Below are positions 1 through 7,619 of a stretch of DNA of 8,517 nt, in pieces. A model generated the notes under the pieces. It had not been told where the DNA came from and did not search any database. It saw only the letters and a list, made by a program, of their open reading frames with translations. The first letter of the stretch is position 1; each line of letters begins with the position of its first letter. Made by a program: the position numbers and the translations under genes. The stretch lies in contig DASVDK010000268.1 in the NCBI GenBank assembly GCA_036381125.1, forward strand, positions 1 to 8,517, given 5' to 3'. The DNA comes from DASVDK01 sp036381125 [NCBI: Thermodesulfobacteriota bacterium] (GTDB lineage: Bacteria; DASVDK01).

Positions 1-89
1 AACTCCACGCGACCCATCTGCCGGGGGCGTGCCGGCGACGGCTTCGGGTGCGCCTGGCACCGTGCGGCTCCGAGGTCCGCCCAATCCAC
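1..89 (-). other. Downstream flank of the aldolase gene; possible start of a further gene
   Basis: Reading leftward after the aldolase stop, no intrinsic terminator with a U-tract is visible. A frame beginning with the GTG at 89 stays open to the window edge. It contains an ATG at 17 (MGRVE and onward), but no convincing Shine-Dalgarno precedes it. The operon may continue, but 89 bases are too few to decide. Confidence 0.2.
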
Positions 90-875
90 CTAGCTCTTGT
101 ACTCGGGGCACTCCCGGTCGAGCAGCCGCAGGAGGGCCGGCCAGGCGCGGTGGCCCGACGGGCGGCCGCCCTGCTCGAACTGCCGGGCGGTCTTCTCGCA
201 GACCTCCGGCGGCGGGATGACGAGCGGGGCGCCGGTGGACTGCGCGTCGATCTGCACCTCGCAGGCGCGGTTGAGGTTGAACATGAGGCCGAACGCCTCC
301 GGGATCGTCCGCCCGGCGGTGAGCAGCCCGTGGTTGCGCAGGATCATGGCCCGTCTGTCGCCCAGGTCGGCCACCAGGCGCGCCCGCTCGTCGAGGTCGA
401 GCGCGATCCCCTCGTAGTCGTGGTAGGCGACGCGGTTGTAGAACTGGAGCGCGTGCTGCGAGATCGGCAGGAGCCCGCAGGCGAGCGCCGACACCGCCTC
501 GCCCGCACGCGTGTGCGTGTGGAGCACGCACTCGACGTCGGGCCTGGCCATGTGGACCGCGGAGTGGATGGTGAAGCCCGCCTTGTTGATCGTGTAGGGC
601 GACTCGTCGAGGAGGTTGCCCTCGAGGTCGACCTTGACCAGGCTCGAGGCCGTGACCTCGTCGAACGTGAGCCCGTACGGATTGATGAGGAACTGATCGT
701 GCCGCCCTGGCACCCGCGCCGAGATGTGGGTGAAGATGAGGTCGGTCATCCGGAAGTGGTGGACCAGCCGGTAGCAGGCGGCCAGCTCCACCCGGACCTC
801 CCATTCGGTCTTCCGGGCCACCGGCGCCCCCTGGAGGTCGGGGATGCGCGCCAGGGCGTCGATCGTCGTCGTCAT
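90..875 (-). CDS. Class II aldolase/adducin family protein
   Basis: Cytoplasmic protein of 261 aa with the class II aldolase/adducin fold. Metal-ligand histidines are in place: H119 and H121 in CVLHTHTRAGEAVSAL, and H182 in MILRNHGLL. Another family hallmark is FTHISARVPGRHDQFLINP at 48-66. At the position of the catalytic glutamate of fuculose- and rhamnulose-phosphate aldolases, the sequence reads INKAGFTIH (96-104), with G100 where Glu is expected. This protein therefore probably belongs to the non-aldolase or atypical branch, which includes decarboxylases, dehydratases and uncharacterised proteins. It starts 17 nt after tcuB, with AGGA 8 nt before the ATG, and is the last complete gene of the operon. 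A role in handling a product of tricarboxylate oxidation is inferred from position only. The family call is firm; the reaction is unknown. Confidence 0.92.
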   Translation of the reverse strand: MTTTIDALARIPDLQGAPVARKTEWEVRVELAACYRLVHHFRMTDLIFTHISARVPGRHDQFLINPYGLTFDEVTASSLVKVDLEGNLLDESPYTINKAGFTIHSAVHMARPDVECVLHTHTRAGEAVSALACGLLPISQHALQFYNRVAYHDYEGIALDLDERARLVADLGDRRAMILRNHGLLTAGRTIPEAFGLMFNLNRACEVQIDAQSTGAPLVIPPPEVCEKTARQFEQGGRPSGHRAWPALLRLLDRECPEYKS

Positions 876-892
876 GTCCTCGATCCTACCGC

Positions 893-2005
893 TCAATGGC
901 CCCCGACCGCCGGGCGGTCGCGCTCGATGGCGTTGCGGACCAGCGCGGCGTACCGGTACCAGACGTGGGCGAACTTCCCGTAGGGCGCCGTGACGAAGAA
1001 CGCCGCCACGAAGCCGAGGTGGATCGTGAGCAGGGTCCCCATCGCCGCGGTCTCGCGGAAGGCGAGGAGCGCGAGCCCCGTGACGTTCGTCAGGTTGAGG
1101 ATGACGAGGAACGCCACGTCCATGCCGAGCATCCGCCGCTCGGCCGGCGCCCGGTCGGCCTTCGCCTTGAGCCAGAGGAGGCCCGTCGTGCCGATCACCA
1201 TCATGATCCCGCCGGACGTCCCGAGCAGCACCGGGACGCTGAAGAACGGGTAGGGGGCCTGCCAGTGGAGGAAGTGGTCGTAGATCGCCGCCGTCGTCGT
1301 CGACGCGAACGCGAGGAGGAAGCCGTAGAAGACGAGGTGGTGGTGCCACCGCCTCGACTGCGAGAAGCGCTCGTCGGGGTAGTTGCAGCCGTCCCCCCCG
1401 CCGTCCAGGTACCGGAGGCTGAAGGCGTCCTCGACCGCCTTCCAGAACGCACTGGGCGAGATCACCTGCCGGAGGCTCCCGCGCGTGTCGCGCCAGAAGC
1501 GCACGGTCCCGACGGCGAGCGCGCCGACGCCGTACAGGGTGATCGCCAGGGCCGGCAGCACCATGGCGAGGTACGGGACGACCCGGTAGAAGGCCCCTTC
1601 GCCCCGGTGGATCGAGAAGAGCACCTCGGGCCCCTGCCAGGCCAGCGTCAGGAGGAAGACGATCGCGATGGCGATCAGGCTCACCACAAGGCCCGACCGG
1701 GCGCTCTGCCGGTAGAACCGCCCGAAGATCCCCGGCCACGTGTAGTCGCGGTACGTCTCGGTGCGGAGCGCCGAGAGGATCTGCGGCACGTTGATGGCGA
1801 ACTCGTGCGGCGGGGCGTACTGGCAGGCGTAGTAGCAGGCCCGGCAGTCGAAGCAGAGGTTGGCCAGGTACGTGACGTCCGCCGCCGTGAAGACGCGCCG
1901 CCGCTCCATCGCGGGGAAGACCGCGCAAAAGCCTTCGCAGTAGCGGCAGGCGTTGCAGATGACCATCTGCCGCTCGGCCTCTCTCAGCACCTCAAGCCCG
2001 GGCAT
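893..2005 (-). CDS. tcuB: TcuB (CitB-like) iron-sulfur/membrane electron-transfer partner of TcuA
   Basis: Membrane electron-transfer protein of 370 aa that reoxidises FADH2 in TcuA and passes electrons to quinone. Two ferredoxin-type cysteine sets are intact: C17-x2-C20-x2-C23-x3-C27 and C51-x2-C54-x2-C57-x3-C61, consistent with two 4Fe-4S clusters. About six hydrophobic segments follow, near 105-122, 141-165, 222-242, 256-278, 296-316 and 322-342. Several membrane-edge histidines (H221-H223, H244, H247, H329, H346) are candidate heme ligands. The ATG at 2005 is chosen because GGGAGG lies 9 nt upstream and the protein then begins just before the first cysteine cluster; upstream in-frame sequence is low-complexity Ser/Arg/Pro and overlaps tcuA. 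The 14-nt overlap with tcuA implies coupled translation and roughly equal amounts of the two subunits. The length matches known TcuB proteins. Confidence 0.93.
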   Translation of the reverse strand: MPGLEVLREAERQMVICNACRYCEGFCAVFPAMERRRVFTAADVTYLANLCFDCRACYYACQYAPPHEFAINVPQILSALRTETYRDYTWPGIFGRFYRQSARSGLVVSLIAIAIVFLLTLAWQGPEVLFSIHRGEGAFYRVVPYLAMVLPALAITLYGVGALAVGTVRFWRDTRGSLRQVISPSAFWKAVEDAFSLRYLDGGGDGCNYPDERFSQSRRWHHHLVFYGFLLAFASTTTAAIYDHFLHWQAPYPFFSVPVLLGTSGGIMMVIGTTGLLWLKAKADRAPAERRMLGMDVAFLVILNLTNVTGLALLAFRETAAMGTLLTIHLGFVAAFFVTAPYGKFAHVWYRYAALVRNAIERDRPAVGGH

Positions 2006-3380
2006 GTCGTGCGGCCTCCCGTCCCGCGATCCTGCCGAATACCGTTCCGATGGTGAGCCCGAAGCCCGCGAGGTAGCCGCGGCCGAGGATGTTCCCGGCC
2101 ATGACCTCTCCCGCGGCGAAGACGTTGGGGGAGGGCCGCTCGCTGCGGAAGAGCACGCGCGCGTGGTCGTCGACGGCCACCCCGAGGTACGTGAACGTGA
2201 TGCCCGGCCGCAGGGGATAGGCCCAGAAGGGGGGCCGGTCGATCGGGCGGGCCCAGTGGCTCTTGACCGGCGTGATCCCCTCGGTGCGGCAGTCGTCGAG
2301 CGCGCCCGGATCGAAGCGCCCCGGCCGGACGGCGCGGTTGAAGGCGTCGACCGTCGCCTCGAGGGCGCCGGGGTCGAGGTGCAGCTCGGCGGCAAGCTCC
2401 TCGAGGCTGCCGCGCTCGATCGGCGGGAACACCGACGGCATGAAGAGGTCGAACGACTTCGAGTCGATGATGGAGTAGGCGACCTGGCCCGGCTGCTCGG
2501 CGATGAGCCCGCCCCAGATGGCGTAGCGCTTGGGCCAGAAGTCCTCCCCCTCGTCGTAGAACCGGCGCGCCTCCCGGTTGACCACGATCCCGAAGGGGAC
2601 GCTGTCGAGGCGGGTGATGATGCCGCCGTCGGTCATCGGCGCGCGGGCGTCGACCGCCACGGCGTGGAACCGGCGCGGGTTGCCGACCGGCGTGGCGCCG
2701 TGCTCGAGGAGCGCCTCGAGGACGCGGCCCTGGTTGTAGGGGGTCCCGCGGACGACGAAGTTGTCCGCGGCATCGCCCCAGTACTTCCTGAGCCACTCCC
2801 GGTTGGCCTCGAAGCCGCCCGAGGCGACGACGACCGCCTTCGCGCGGACCTCCTCCTCCCGCCCCGCGTGCGCCACGACGGCCGAGTGGAAGACGCCGTC
2901 GCGCACGTCGAGGCGCCGCACCTCCGCCTCGTAGCGGATCTCGACGCCGAGGGCGCGCGCGGTCGCGTAGTAGGCGTTCATCATCGCCTTGCCGCCGCCG
3001 AGGAAGAAGAGGTTCGTCCGGGCGAGGTGGAGCGTGCCGGAGAGGGGGCGCTGCCACCTGACGCCGTGGGCCCACATCCACTCGTCGAAGTCGGCCGACT
3101 CCCGGATCGTCAGCCGCGCCAGCGCCTCGTTGGTCTCGCCCCCCGTGACCCGGACGAGGTCGTCCCAGAACTCCTCCTCCGAGTACGGGCCGGTCACGTA
3201 CTGGGTGGCGGCGGGGTGGACGTAGCGGATGTCGCGCGTGTGGCGGCTGTTGCCGCCCCGGTAGACCTCCGGCGCCGCCTCGAGCAGGAGCACGCTCGCC
3301 CCGGCGCGGCGCGCGGTCATGGCCGCGCAGAGGGCGGCGTTGCCCCCGCCGATGACAAGGACATCGAACACGTGGCTCAC
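1992..3380 (-). CDS. tcuA: FAD-dependent tricarballylate dehydrogenase TcuA
   Basis: Flavoprotein of 462 aa, close to the length of characterised TcuA. TcuA oxidises tricarballylate to cis-aconitate and passes electrons to TcuB. The N-terminal FAD-binding Rossmann motif is VLVIGGGNAALCAA at 7-20, with ribose-binding E34. RGGNSRHTRD at 41-50 is typical of this subgroup. The substrate/capping region includes NREARRFYDEGEDFWPKRYA at 268-287, where the fumarate reductase family has its RF-x-(N/D)E motif and catalytic arginine; R285 is a candidate for the latter. The C-terminal FAD site is NVFAAGEVMAGNILGRGYLA at 419-438. TFTYLGVAVD at 395-404 replaces the TxGG motif of ordinary fumarate reductases. 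No signal peptide is present, so it is cytoplasmic or membrane-associated through TcuB. The start is GTG at 3380 with GGAGA 5 nt upstream, 15 nt after the permease stop. The gene end overlaps tcuB by 14 nt. A related tricarboxylate as substrate cannot be excluded. Confidence 0.93.
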   Translation of the reverse strand: MSHVFDVLVIGGGNAALCAAMTARRAGASVLLLEAAPEVYRGGNSRHTRDIRYVHPAATQYVTGPYSEEEFWDDLVRVTGGETNEALARLTIRESADFDEWMWAHGVRWQRPLSGTLHLARTNLFFLGGGKAMMNAYYATARALGVEIRYEAEVRRLDVRDGVFHSAVVAHAGREEEVRAKAVVVASGGFEANREWLRKYWGDAADNFVVRGTPYNQGRVLEALLEHGATPVGNPRRFHAVAVDARAPMTDGGIITRLDSVPFGIVVNREARRFYDEGEDFWPKRYAIWGGLIAEQPGQVAYSIIDSKSFDLFMPSVFPPIERGSLEELAAELHLDPGALEATVDAFNRAVRPGRFDPGALDDCRTEGITPVKSHWARPIDRPPFWAYPLRPGITFTYLGVAVDDHARVLFRSERPSPNVFAAGEVMAGNILGRGYLAGFGLTIGTVFGRIAGREAARHARA

Positions 3381-3395
3381 GTCTTTCTCCGAGGG

Positions 3396-5318
3396 TTAGA
3401 TCACGCCATGGGGCCAGGTGAGTCCGAAGAGCCGGGTCAGCCCCGACAACGCGAGGAGCACGACCAGCGTGTAGGCCGCCACGCCGGCCCACCGCATGCG
3501 GGCCATCGTGGCGAGGAAGAGCGGCACGAAGACGCCGGCGGCGACGTACGGGCCGAAGAGCCAGAGGAGGATCACGAAGGCGACCATCCACCCGAACGCC
3601 GTCAGCGCGGACCGCACCGCCGCGCCGTCGGCGGCCGGGCCCTCGGGGCCGCGCCGCATCCGACGCACGTCGAGCACGAGCTGCGCGAGGCTGACGGCCA
3701 CGCCGGGGATCGTGGCCAGCAGCGGCAGGAGCCTCGCCCCCTCGTCGAAGCCGAAGCTCGCGACGAGCGCCGCCGAGAAGACCACGAGGGTGCCGGCGCT
3801 GACCGCGACGTGCCAGGCCGGGCCGCCCTGCGGCTCCGCCTCCGCGTCGTGGCTGCGGCTCGACTTCAGGCTGCTCCGGATGCCCCACACCACCGAGAAG
3901 AGGAGGAGGAGCAGCAGGACGATGACCCAGGGCCTCGTCACCCACGAGGCGCCGTGCAGGTTCACGGTGAGCCAGTAGTACCGCTCCGTCGGGAGGCTGA
4001 GGACGTAGCCGATGAGGAGCGGCGCCCGGGGATAGTCGGCCCGCTTCATGATCCAGGCGGCGACGCCGAGGAGGATCATGGCGACGAGCGTGCCGATGTT
4101 CGGGCTGTCCTGGTAGGCGCCGACGAGCATGATGAGGAGGACCGCGGGCGCGAGCCGGACGAAGGGGACGTACGTGAGCCGGGCCAGGAGCGGGCTCATG
4201 AGGAACGCCAGCCCGGCCCCGACCACGTTGGCGATCGCGAAGCTCCAGACGATCGTGTAGACGAGGTCGAGGTGCTCGGTCATGATGCGGGGCCCCGGCT
4301 GGACGCCGAAGACCAGCAGGGCGCCCATCATGATGGCGGCCGGCACGCCGCCGGGGACGCCGAAGAGGAGCGTCGGGATGAGGTCGCCCGCCTCGACGGC
4401 GTTGTTCGCGCTCTCCGGCGCGATGATGCCCCGCACGTCGCCCCGGCCGAAGCGGCTCTTGTCGCGGCTCGACGCGACGACCTGCCCGTAGGCCATCCAG
4501 GTCCCCGCCGTGGCGCCGATCCCGGGGAGGATGCCGGCCCAGATGCCGATCAGGGCGCCGCGCAGGACGAGCCACCGGTGCCGGACGATGTCCCGGATCC
4601 CCTCGAGCCAGCCGCCGCCGATCGCCGTGAGGCTGGAGGCGACCGCGCCGCGGTGGAGGAAGTCGGCCATCTCCGCGAGGCCGAAGACGCCGAGCGCGAT
4701 CGCGATCAGCGGCAGCCCCTCCATGAGGGCGGTCGTGCCGAAGGTGAACCGGTACTCGGCGGCGTTCGGGGCCGAGCCGACCGTCCCGAGCAGGAGCCCG
4801 AGGAGGCCGGCCGCCGCCCCCTTGAGGATCTTCCCCTCGGCGAGCGACACCGCGAAGCTGACGCCGAGGAGGCAGAGCACGAAGATCTCGGGCGATCCGA
4901 ACGCGAGGACCAGCGGTCTCGCGATCGGGATCGAGAGCGTCAACCCGAACGCCCCGATGAGGCCGCCGAGCATCGAGGCGAGGAACGAGACGGCGAGCGC
5001 CCGGCCGGCCTGTCCCTGGCGGGCCAGGGCGTGCCCATCCATCATGACGACCGCCGCGGACGCCGATCCCGGGGCCGCGAGCAGGACCGCCGAGATGACG
5101 TCCGCGGTGTGGACCACCGCCACGGCGCCCACCATCAGCGCCATGGCGTGGGCCGCCTGGAGTCCGAAGACGAACGGCAGGAGAAGGGAGACCGCCGCCG
5201 TGCCCCCCAGCCCCGGAATGACGCCCACCAGCGTGCCGGTGAGCACGCCGACGAGCAGCATCCCGAGGAGACCGGGGTCGGCGAAGGCGGCGAGGGCGTC
5301 GAGGGCGGCTCCCGGCAC
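3396..5318 (-). CDS. tctA: TctA-TctB fusion permease of a tripartite tricarboxylate transporter
   Basis: Inner-membrane permease of 640 aa combining both membrane subunits of a TTT system. Residues 1 to about 485 are TctA, with its repeated hallmark loops: GVIPGLGGTAAVSLLLP at 32-48, LAAPGSASAAVVMMDGHALA at 80-99, GILPGIGATAGTWMAYGQ at 262-279 and APESANNAVEAGDLIPTLLF at 300-319. After a charged linker (about 481-500: SLKSSRSHDAEAEPQGG), residues 502-640 form a TctB-like domain with membrane segments near 503-522, 528-548, 571-589 and 592-628. TctA alone is usually about 500 aa and TctB about 150, so the length matches a fusion. The start is GTG at 5318 with GGGAG 9 nt upstream; the N-terminus aligns with typical TctA starts, so the internal ATG at residue 20 is less likely. 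The gene lies between tctC and tcuA. The transported acid is inferred from neighbours. Confidence 0.93.
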   Translation of the reverse strand: MPGAALDALAAFADPGLLGMLLVGVLTGTLVGVIPGLGGTAAVSLLLPFVFGLQAAHAMALMVGAVAVVHTADVISAVLLAAPGSASAAVVMMDGHALARQGQAGRALAVSFLASMLGGLIGAFGLTLSIPIARPLVLAFGSPEIFVLCLLGVSFAVSLAEGKILKGAAAGLLGLLLGTVGSAPNAAEYRFTFGTTALMEGLPLIAIALGVFGLAEMADFLHRGAVASSLTAIGGGWLEGIRDIVRHRWLVLRGALIGIWAGILPGIGATAGTWMAYGQVVASSRDKSRFGRGDVRGIIAPESANNAVEAGDLIPTLLFGVPGGVPAAIMMGALLVFGVQPGPRIMTEHLDLVYTIVWSFAIANVVGAGLAFLMSPLLARLTYVPFVRLAPAVLLIMLVGAYQDSPNIGTLVAMILLGVAAWIMKRADYPRAPLLIGYVLSLPTERYYWLTVNLHGASWVTRPWVIVLLLLLLFSVVWGIRSSLKSSRSHDAEAEPQGGPAWHVAVSAGTLVVFSAALVASFGFDEGARLLPLLATIPGVAVSLAQLVLDVRRMRRGPEGPAADGAAVRSALTAFGWMVAFVILLWLFGPYVAAGVFVPLFLATMARMRWAGVAAYTLVVLLALSGLTRLFGLTWPHGVI

Positions 5319-5336
5319 GGACGGCGGCTCCCGGCC

Positions 5337-6431
5337 CTAGAACTTCACGCCGAACTTCGTCGAGACGAGGTCGCGCGCGAACGCCCGGACCTCGGGCGGC
5401 AGCGACAGGGCCTCGCGCAGCGCCTTCTCGACGGCGTCGCCGGAGAAGGTCGGGTAGCCCTCCATGAGGTCCTCGCTCTTCTCCTTGAACTCGGGGCTCT
5501 CGATGAGGCGCCGCGAGCCCTCGTAGAGGGCTGCCAGCACCTCCTTCGGCGTCCCTTCGGGCGCCCAGAGCGCCTTCTGGTAGGCGAACCCGGCGGCCAT
5601 GAAGGCGAGGTACGCCCGCCAGGCCACGCCGCCGGGGGCCTCGTTGTAGATCCGCTGGTAGACCTCCGGCACGGTCGGCAGGTCGGGCACGGTCGGGTCG
5701 CGCTCGACCTTGCCCGGCCCGGTGAGGAGGCCGAACGACATGAGCGGCGTCACCTTGCCCTGGGAGATCAACGGGACGACCTGGGTCTGGTAGGCGGTCG
5801 TCGTCTGGTAGTCGACGGTCGTCTCGCCCCGCTCGAAGGCGAGCCGCGCCGGCCCGCGCCCCTCGAAGCCGAGCACCGACTTCACGTCGAGCTTGAGCAG
5901 CTCGAAGGTGAGCAGCGTGACCAGGTCGAGGCCGGTCGCGCTGATGCCGCCGTAGACGAGCGGCGTCTTCGGCTTGAGGAGGTCGGCCGGCACCTTCACC
6001 CCCGTACGGGGCGAGGTGTAGATGACGCCGCCGGTGGCGGTGACGATGACCGGCGTCAGCTTCTCGAAGTCGTAGCGGACCTGCGGCCGCCCGAGGAGGT
6101 AGTGGAACGCGGTCGTGCCCGACGTGGCCAGCAGCGTGAGGCCGTCGGGACGGGCGGAGGTGGCGAAGTGGTTGGCTCCGGTGATGCTCTCGCCGCCCGG
6201 CATGTTCCGGACGATGACGCGGGGGTTCCCCGGGACGTGCCGCTCGAGGTAGGGGGCGATGAAGCGGGCCCAGACGTCGGTGCCGCCGCCGGCGCCGAAG
6301 GGGACCACGATCTCGATCGTCTTGCCCGCGTAGTACTCGGCGGCCTGTGCCGGGGGCGCGACGAGCATCAGGCTCAGTGCCAGGACGGCGATGACGACTC
6401 GGCGGGATCCTCTCCATCGGGTGAGGGTCAT
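5337..6431 (-). CDS. tctC: TctC-like periplasmic tricarboxylate-binding protein (TTT transporter, Bug family)
   Basis: Extracytoplasmic solute receptor that captures a carboxylic acid and delivers it to the TctA/TctB permease. From the ATG at 6431 it has 364 aa. A Sec-type signal peptide is clear: basic N-region (RWRGSRR), hydrophobic core at about 12-25, and cleavage after AQA near residue 30. The mature protein starts AEYYAGKTIEIVVPFGAGGG, with the family hallmark beta-strand and glycine loop (VVPFGAGGGTDVWAR), followed by RVIVRNMPGGESITGAN at 71-87. This start is chosen over an upstream in-frame ATG at 6512 because AAGGAGGT lies 7 nt before it and the signal peptide begins there. The upstream extension is Arg-rich and leader-like only by chance. 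It is followed 18 nt later by the permease gene. The ligand cannot be read from the sequence; a tricarboxylate such as tricarballylate is inferred from tcuA and tcuB in the operon. Confidence 0.94.
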   Translation of the reverse strand: MTLTRWRGSRRVVIAVLALSLMLVAPPAQAAEYYAGKTIEIVVPFGAGGGTDVWARFIAPYLERHVPGNPRVIVRNMPGGESITGANHFATSARPDGLTLLATSGTTAFHYLLGRPQVRYDFEKLTPVIVTATGGVIYTSPRTGVKVPADLLKPKTPLVYGGISATGLDLVTLLTFELLKLDVKSVLGFEGRGPARLAFERGETTVDYQTTTAYQTQVVPLISQGKVTPLMSFGLLTGPGKVERDPTVPDLPTVPEVYQRIYNEAPGGVAWRAYLAFMAAGFAYQKALWAPEGTPKEVLAALYEGSRRLIESPEFKEKSEDLMEGYPTFSGDAVEKALREALSLPPEVRAFARDLVSTKFGVKF

Positions 6432-6438
6432 GTCGACC

Positions 6439-6446
6439 ACCTCCTT
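6439..6446 (-). promoter_or_regulatory. Near-perfect Shine-Dalgarno of tctC
   Basis: AAGGAGGT on the minus strand lies 7 nt before the ATG at 6431 and matches the full anti-Shine-Dalgarno core. The other genes of the operon have only 4-6 base matches or a bare G-run. It fixes the tctC start and suggests the binding protein is made in excess over the permease, as is usual for solute-binding-protein transporters. Confidence 0.8.
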
Positions 6447-6517
6447 GGGTAGTATCGATCCACGATGATCGCCCCGGGCGGCGGTGCGCCACACCGCTCC
6501 CGCTCGGCGCACGTTGT
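6447..6517 (-). promoter_or_regulatory. Longest intergenic gap of the operon, with two small hairpins
   Basis: This leader lies between the dehydrogenase and tctC. It holds a 6-bp perfect stem with a 5-nt loop (GCGGTG/CACCGC, 6481-6497) and a 5-bp stem with a 6-nt loop (CGATC/GATCG, 6456-6471). A GATACT close to the Shine-Dalgarno resembles a -10 box but has no matching -35. No U-tract follows either stem, so neither looks like an intrinsic terminator. Possible roles are mRNA processing or stability separating regulator/dehydrogenase from transporter expression, or a secondary promoter. Confidence 0.35.
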
Positions 6518-7612
6518 CTAGCGCGCCCGGACCGCCTCGACGACCGCCCGGGCCACGTCGCCCGTCCGGTCGCGGCCGCCGAGGTCGGGCGTGCGCACCC
6601 GTCCCTCCGCGATCACCCGGTCGACCGCGCGCGCAATCCGCGCGGCGGCGGCCCTGGCCGCGTCGTCGTCGTGACGCTGGCCGAGCCAGGCGAGCAGCAT
6701 CTGCATCGACAGGATCTCGGCCACCGGGTTGGCCATCCCGCGGCCGGCGATGTCGGGCGCCGAGCCGTGCACCGCCTGCGCCATGGCCGTCCCGGCGCCG
6801 ACGTTCAGCGACGGCGCCAGGCCGAGGCCGCCCACGAGCCCGGCCGCCTCGTCGGACAGGACGTCGCCGAAGAGGTTCGTCGTCACGACGACGTCGTACG
6901 CCTCCGGCCGCTGGACCAGGAACATGGCGAACGCGTCGACGTGGGCCGTGTCGAAGGCCACCTCGGGGTAGCGCGCCGCCGCCTCGCGGCAGCAGTCGAG
7001 GAAGAGCCCGTCGCCCAGCTTGAGCACGTTCTGCTTGTGCACGGCGGTGACGCGCCCCTGCCGGCCCCGGGCGCGCGCGCGCTCGGCCGCGAGCGCGAAG
7101 GCGTACTCCGCGATCCGGCTCGAGGCCCTGCGGGTGACGACCCGCACCGAGATCACCGTGTCGGCGTCGGGCCGGATCTCGCCGTTGCCGTCGAGCACGT
7201 TCCGGTCGGCGTAGAACCCCTCGGTGTTCTCGCGCACGACGACGAGGTCGACGCCGGCGAACCGCGTCTGGACCCCGGCGAACGACCGGGCCGGCCGCAC
7301 GTTGGCGTAGAGGTCGAACCGCTTGCGCAGGGTCCCGCTCGGGTTGGCCATCTCCGGCCGCCCGGCGGCGTAGGTGTGGTGGCTCACCGGGCCGAGGAGG
7401 AAGCCGTCGCAGGTCTCGAGCGCCGCCACCGTCGCGGCCGGCAGGGTCGAGCCCTCCCGCTCGTAGGCCGAGAGGCCCATCGGGAGCGGCACCCAGTCGA
7501 TGGCCGGGCCGCCGATCACGGCCCGCGCCGCCTCGACGGCGTCCACCGCGGGCGGGACCACTTCCGGTCCGATGCCGTCCCCCTCGAGGACGCCGATCCG
7601 GTACGGGCGCAT
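6518..7612 (-). CDS. NAD-dependent beta-decarboxylating dehydrogenase (isocitrate/isopropylmalate dehydrogenase family)
   Basis: Cytoplasmic enzyme of 364 aa, full length for the family, which oxidises a 2-hydroxy acid with a 3-carboxylate and releases CO2. Visible motifs: GDGIGPEV at 11-18; the substrate loop SGTLRKRFDLYANVRP at 92-107 with S92, R96 and R106; RENTEGFY at 127-134; catalytic K193 in VHKQN; D226, D250 and D254 binding the divalent metal; and the cofactor loop HGSAPDIAG at 282-290. D287-I288 in that loop is the NAD-type signature rather than the Lys-Tyr pair of NADP isocitrate dehydrogenase. The serine followed by LRKRFDLYANVRP resembles NAD-isocitrate and homoisocitrate dehydrogenases more than LeuB. 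No leuA, leuC or leuD is nearby, so leucine synthesis is unlikely. In this operon isocitrate is a reasonable substrate, with D-malate, tartrate or homoisocitrate as alternatives. The Shine-Dalgarno is only a G-run about 10 nt upstream, overlapping the end of the regulator gene, which suggests translational coupling. Confidence 0.92.
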   Translation of the reverse strand: MRPYRIGVLEGDGIGPEVVPPAVDAVEAARAVIGGPAIDWVPLPMGLSAYEREGSTLPAATVAALETCDGFLLGPVSHHTYAAGRPEMANPSGTLRKRFDLYANVRPARSFAGVQTRFAGVDLVVVRENTEGFYADRNVLDGNGEIRPDADTVISVRVVTRRASSRIAEYAFALAAERARARGRQGRVTAVHKQNVLKLGDGLFLDCCREAAARYPEVAFDTAHVDAFAMFLVQRPEAYDVVVTTNLFGDVLSDEAAGLVGGLGLAPSLNVGAGTAMAQAVHGSAPDIAGRGMANPVAEILSMQMLLAWLGQRHDDDAARAAAARIARAVDRVIAEGRVRTPDLGGRDRTGDVARAVVEAVRAR

Positions 7613-7619
7613 CGCGAGA

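Noticed and set aside
47-61. GGTGC/GCACC hairpin downstream of the aldolase as a terminator
   Set aside because: The stem is only 5 bp with a 5-nt loop and no U-tract, expected by chance at this GC content.
2006-2395. Longer TcuB start at 2395
   Set aside because: The extension overlaps most of the tcuA C-terminus, is Ser/Arg/Pro low-complexity, and the ATG at 2005 has a good GGGAGG.
1953-6452. Very long plus-strand open frame of about 1500 codons, rich in Arg, Glu, Asp, Gly and His
   Set aside because: It runs antisense to tcuA, the permease and tctC, which all have clear family motifs. Its low-complexity charged composition is the usual shadow of GC-rich third positions.
1984-6492. Minus-strand open frame of about 1500 codons spanning tcuA, the permease and tctC in another frame
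   Set aside because: Arg/Pro/Gly/Ala-rich translation with no recognisable domain, and it overlaps three well-supported genes. It reflects GC bias.
6432-6512. N-terminal extension of TctC from an ATG at 6512
   Set aside because: The AAGGAGGT and the signal peptide both point to the ATG at 6431. The extension would bury the signal peptide.
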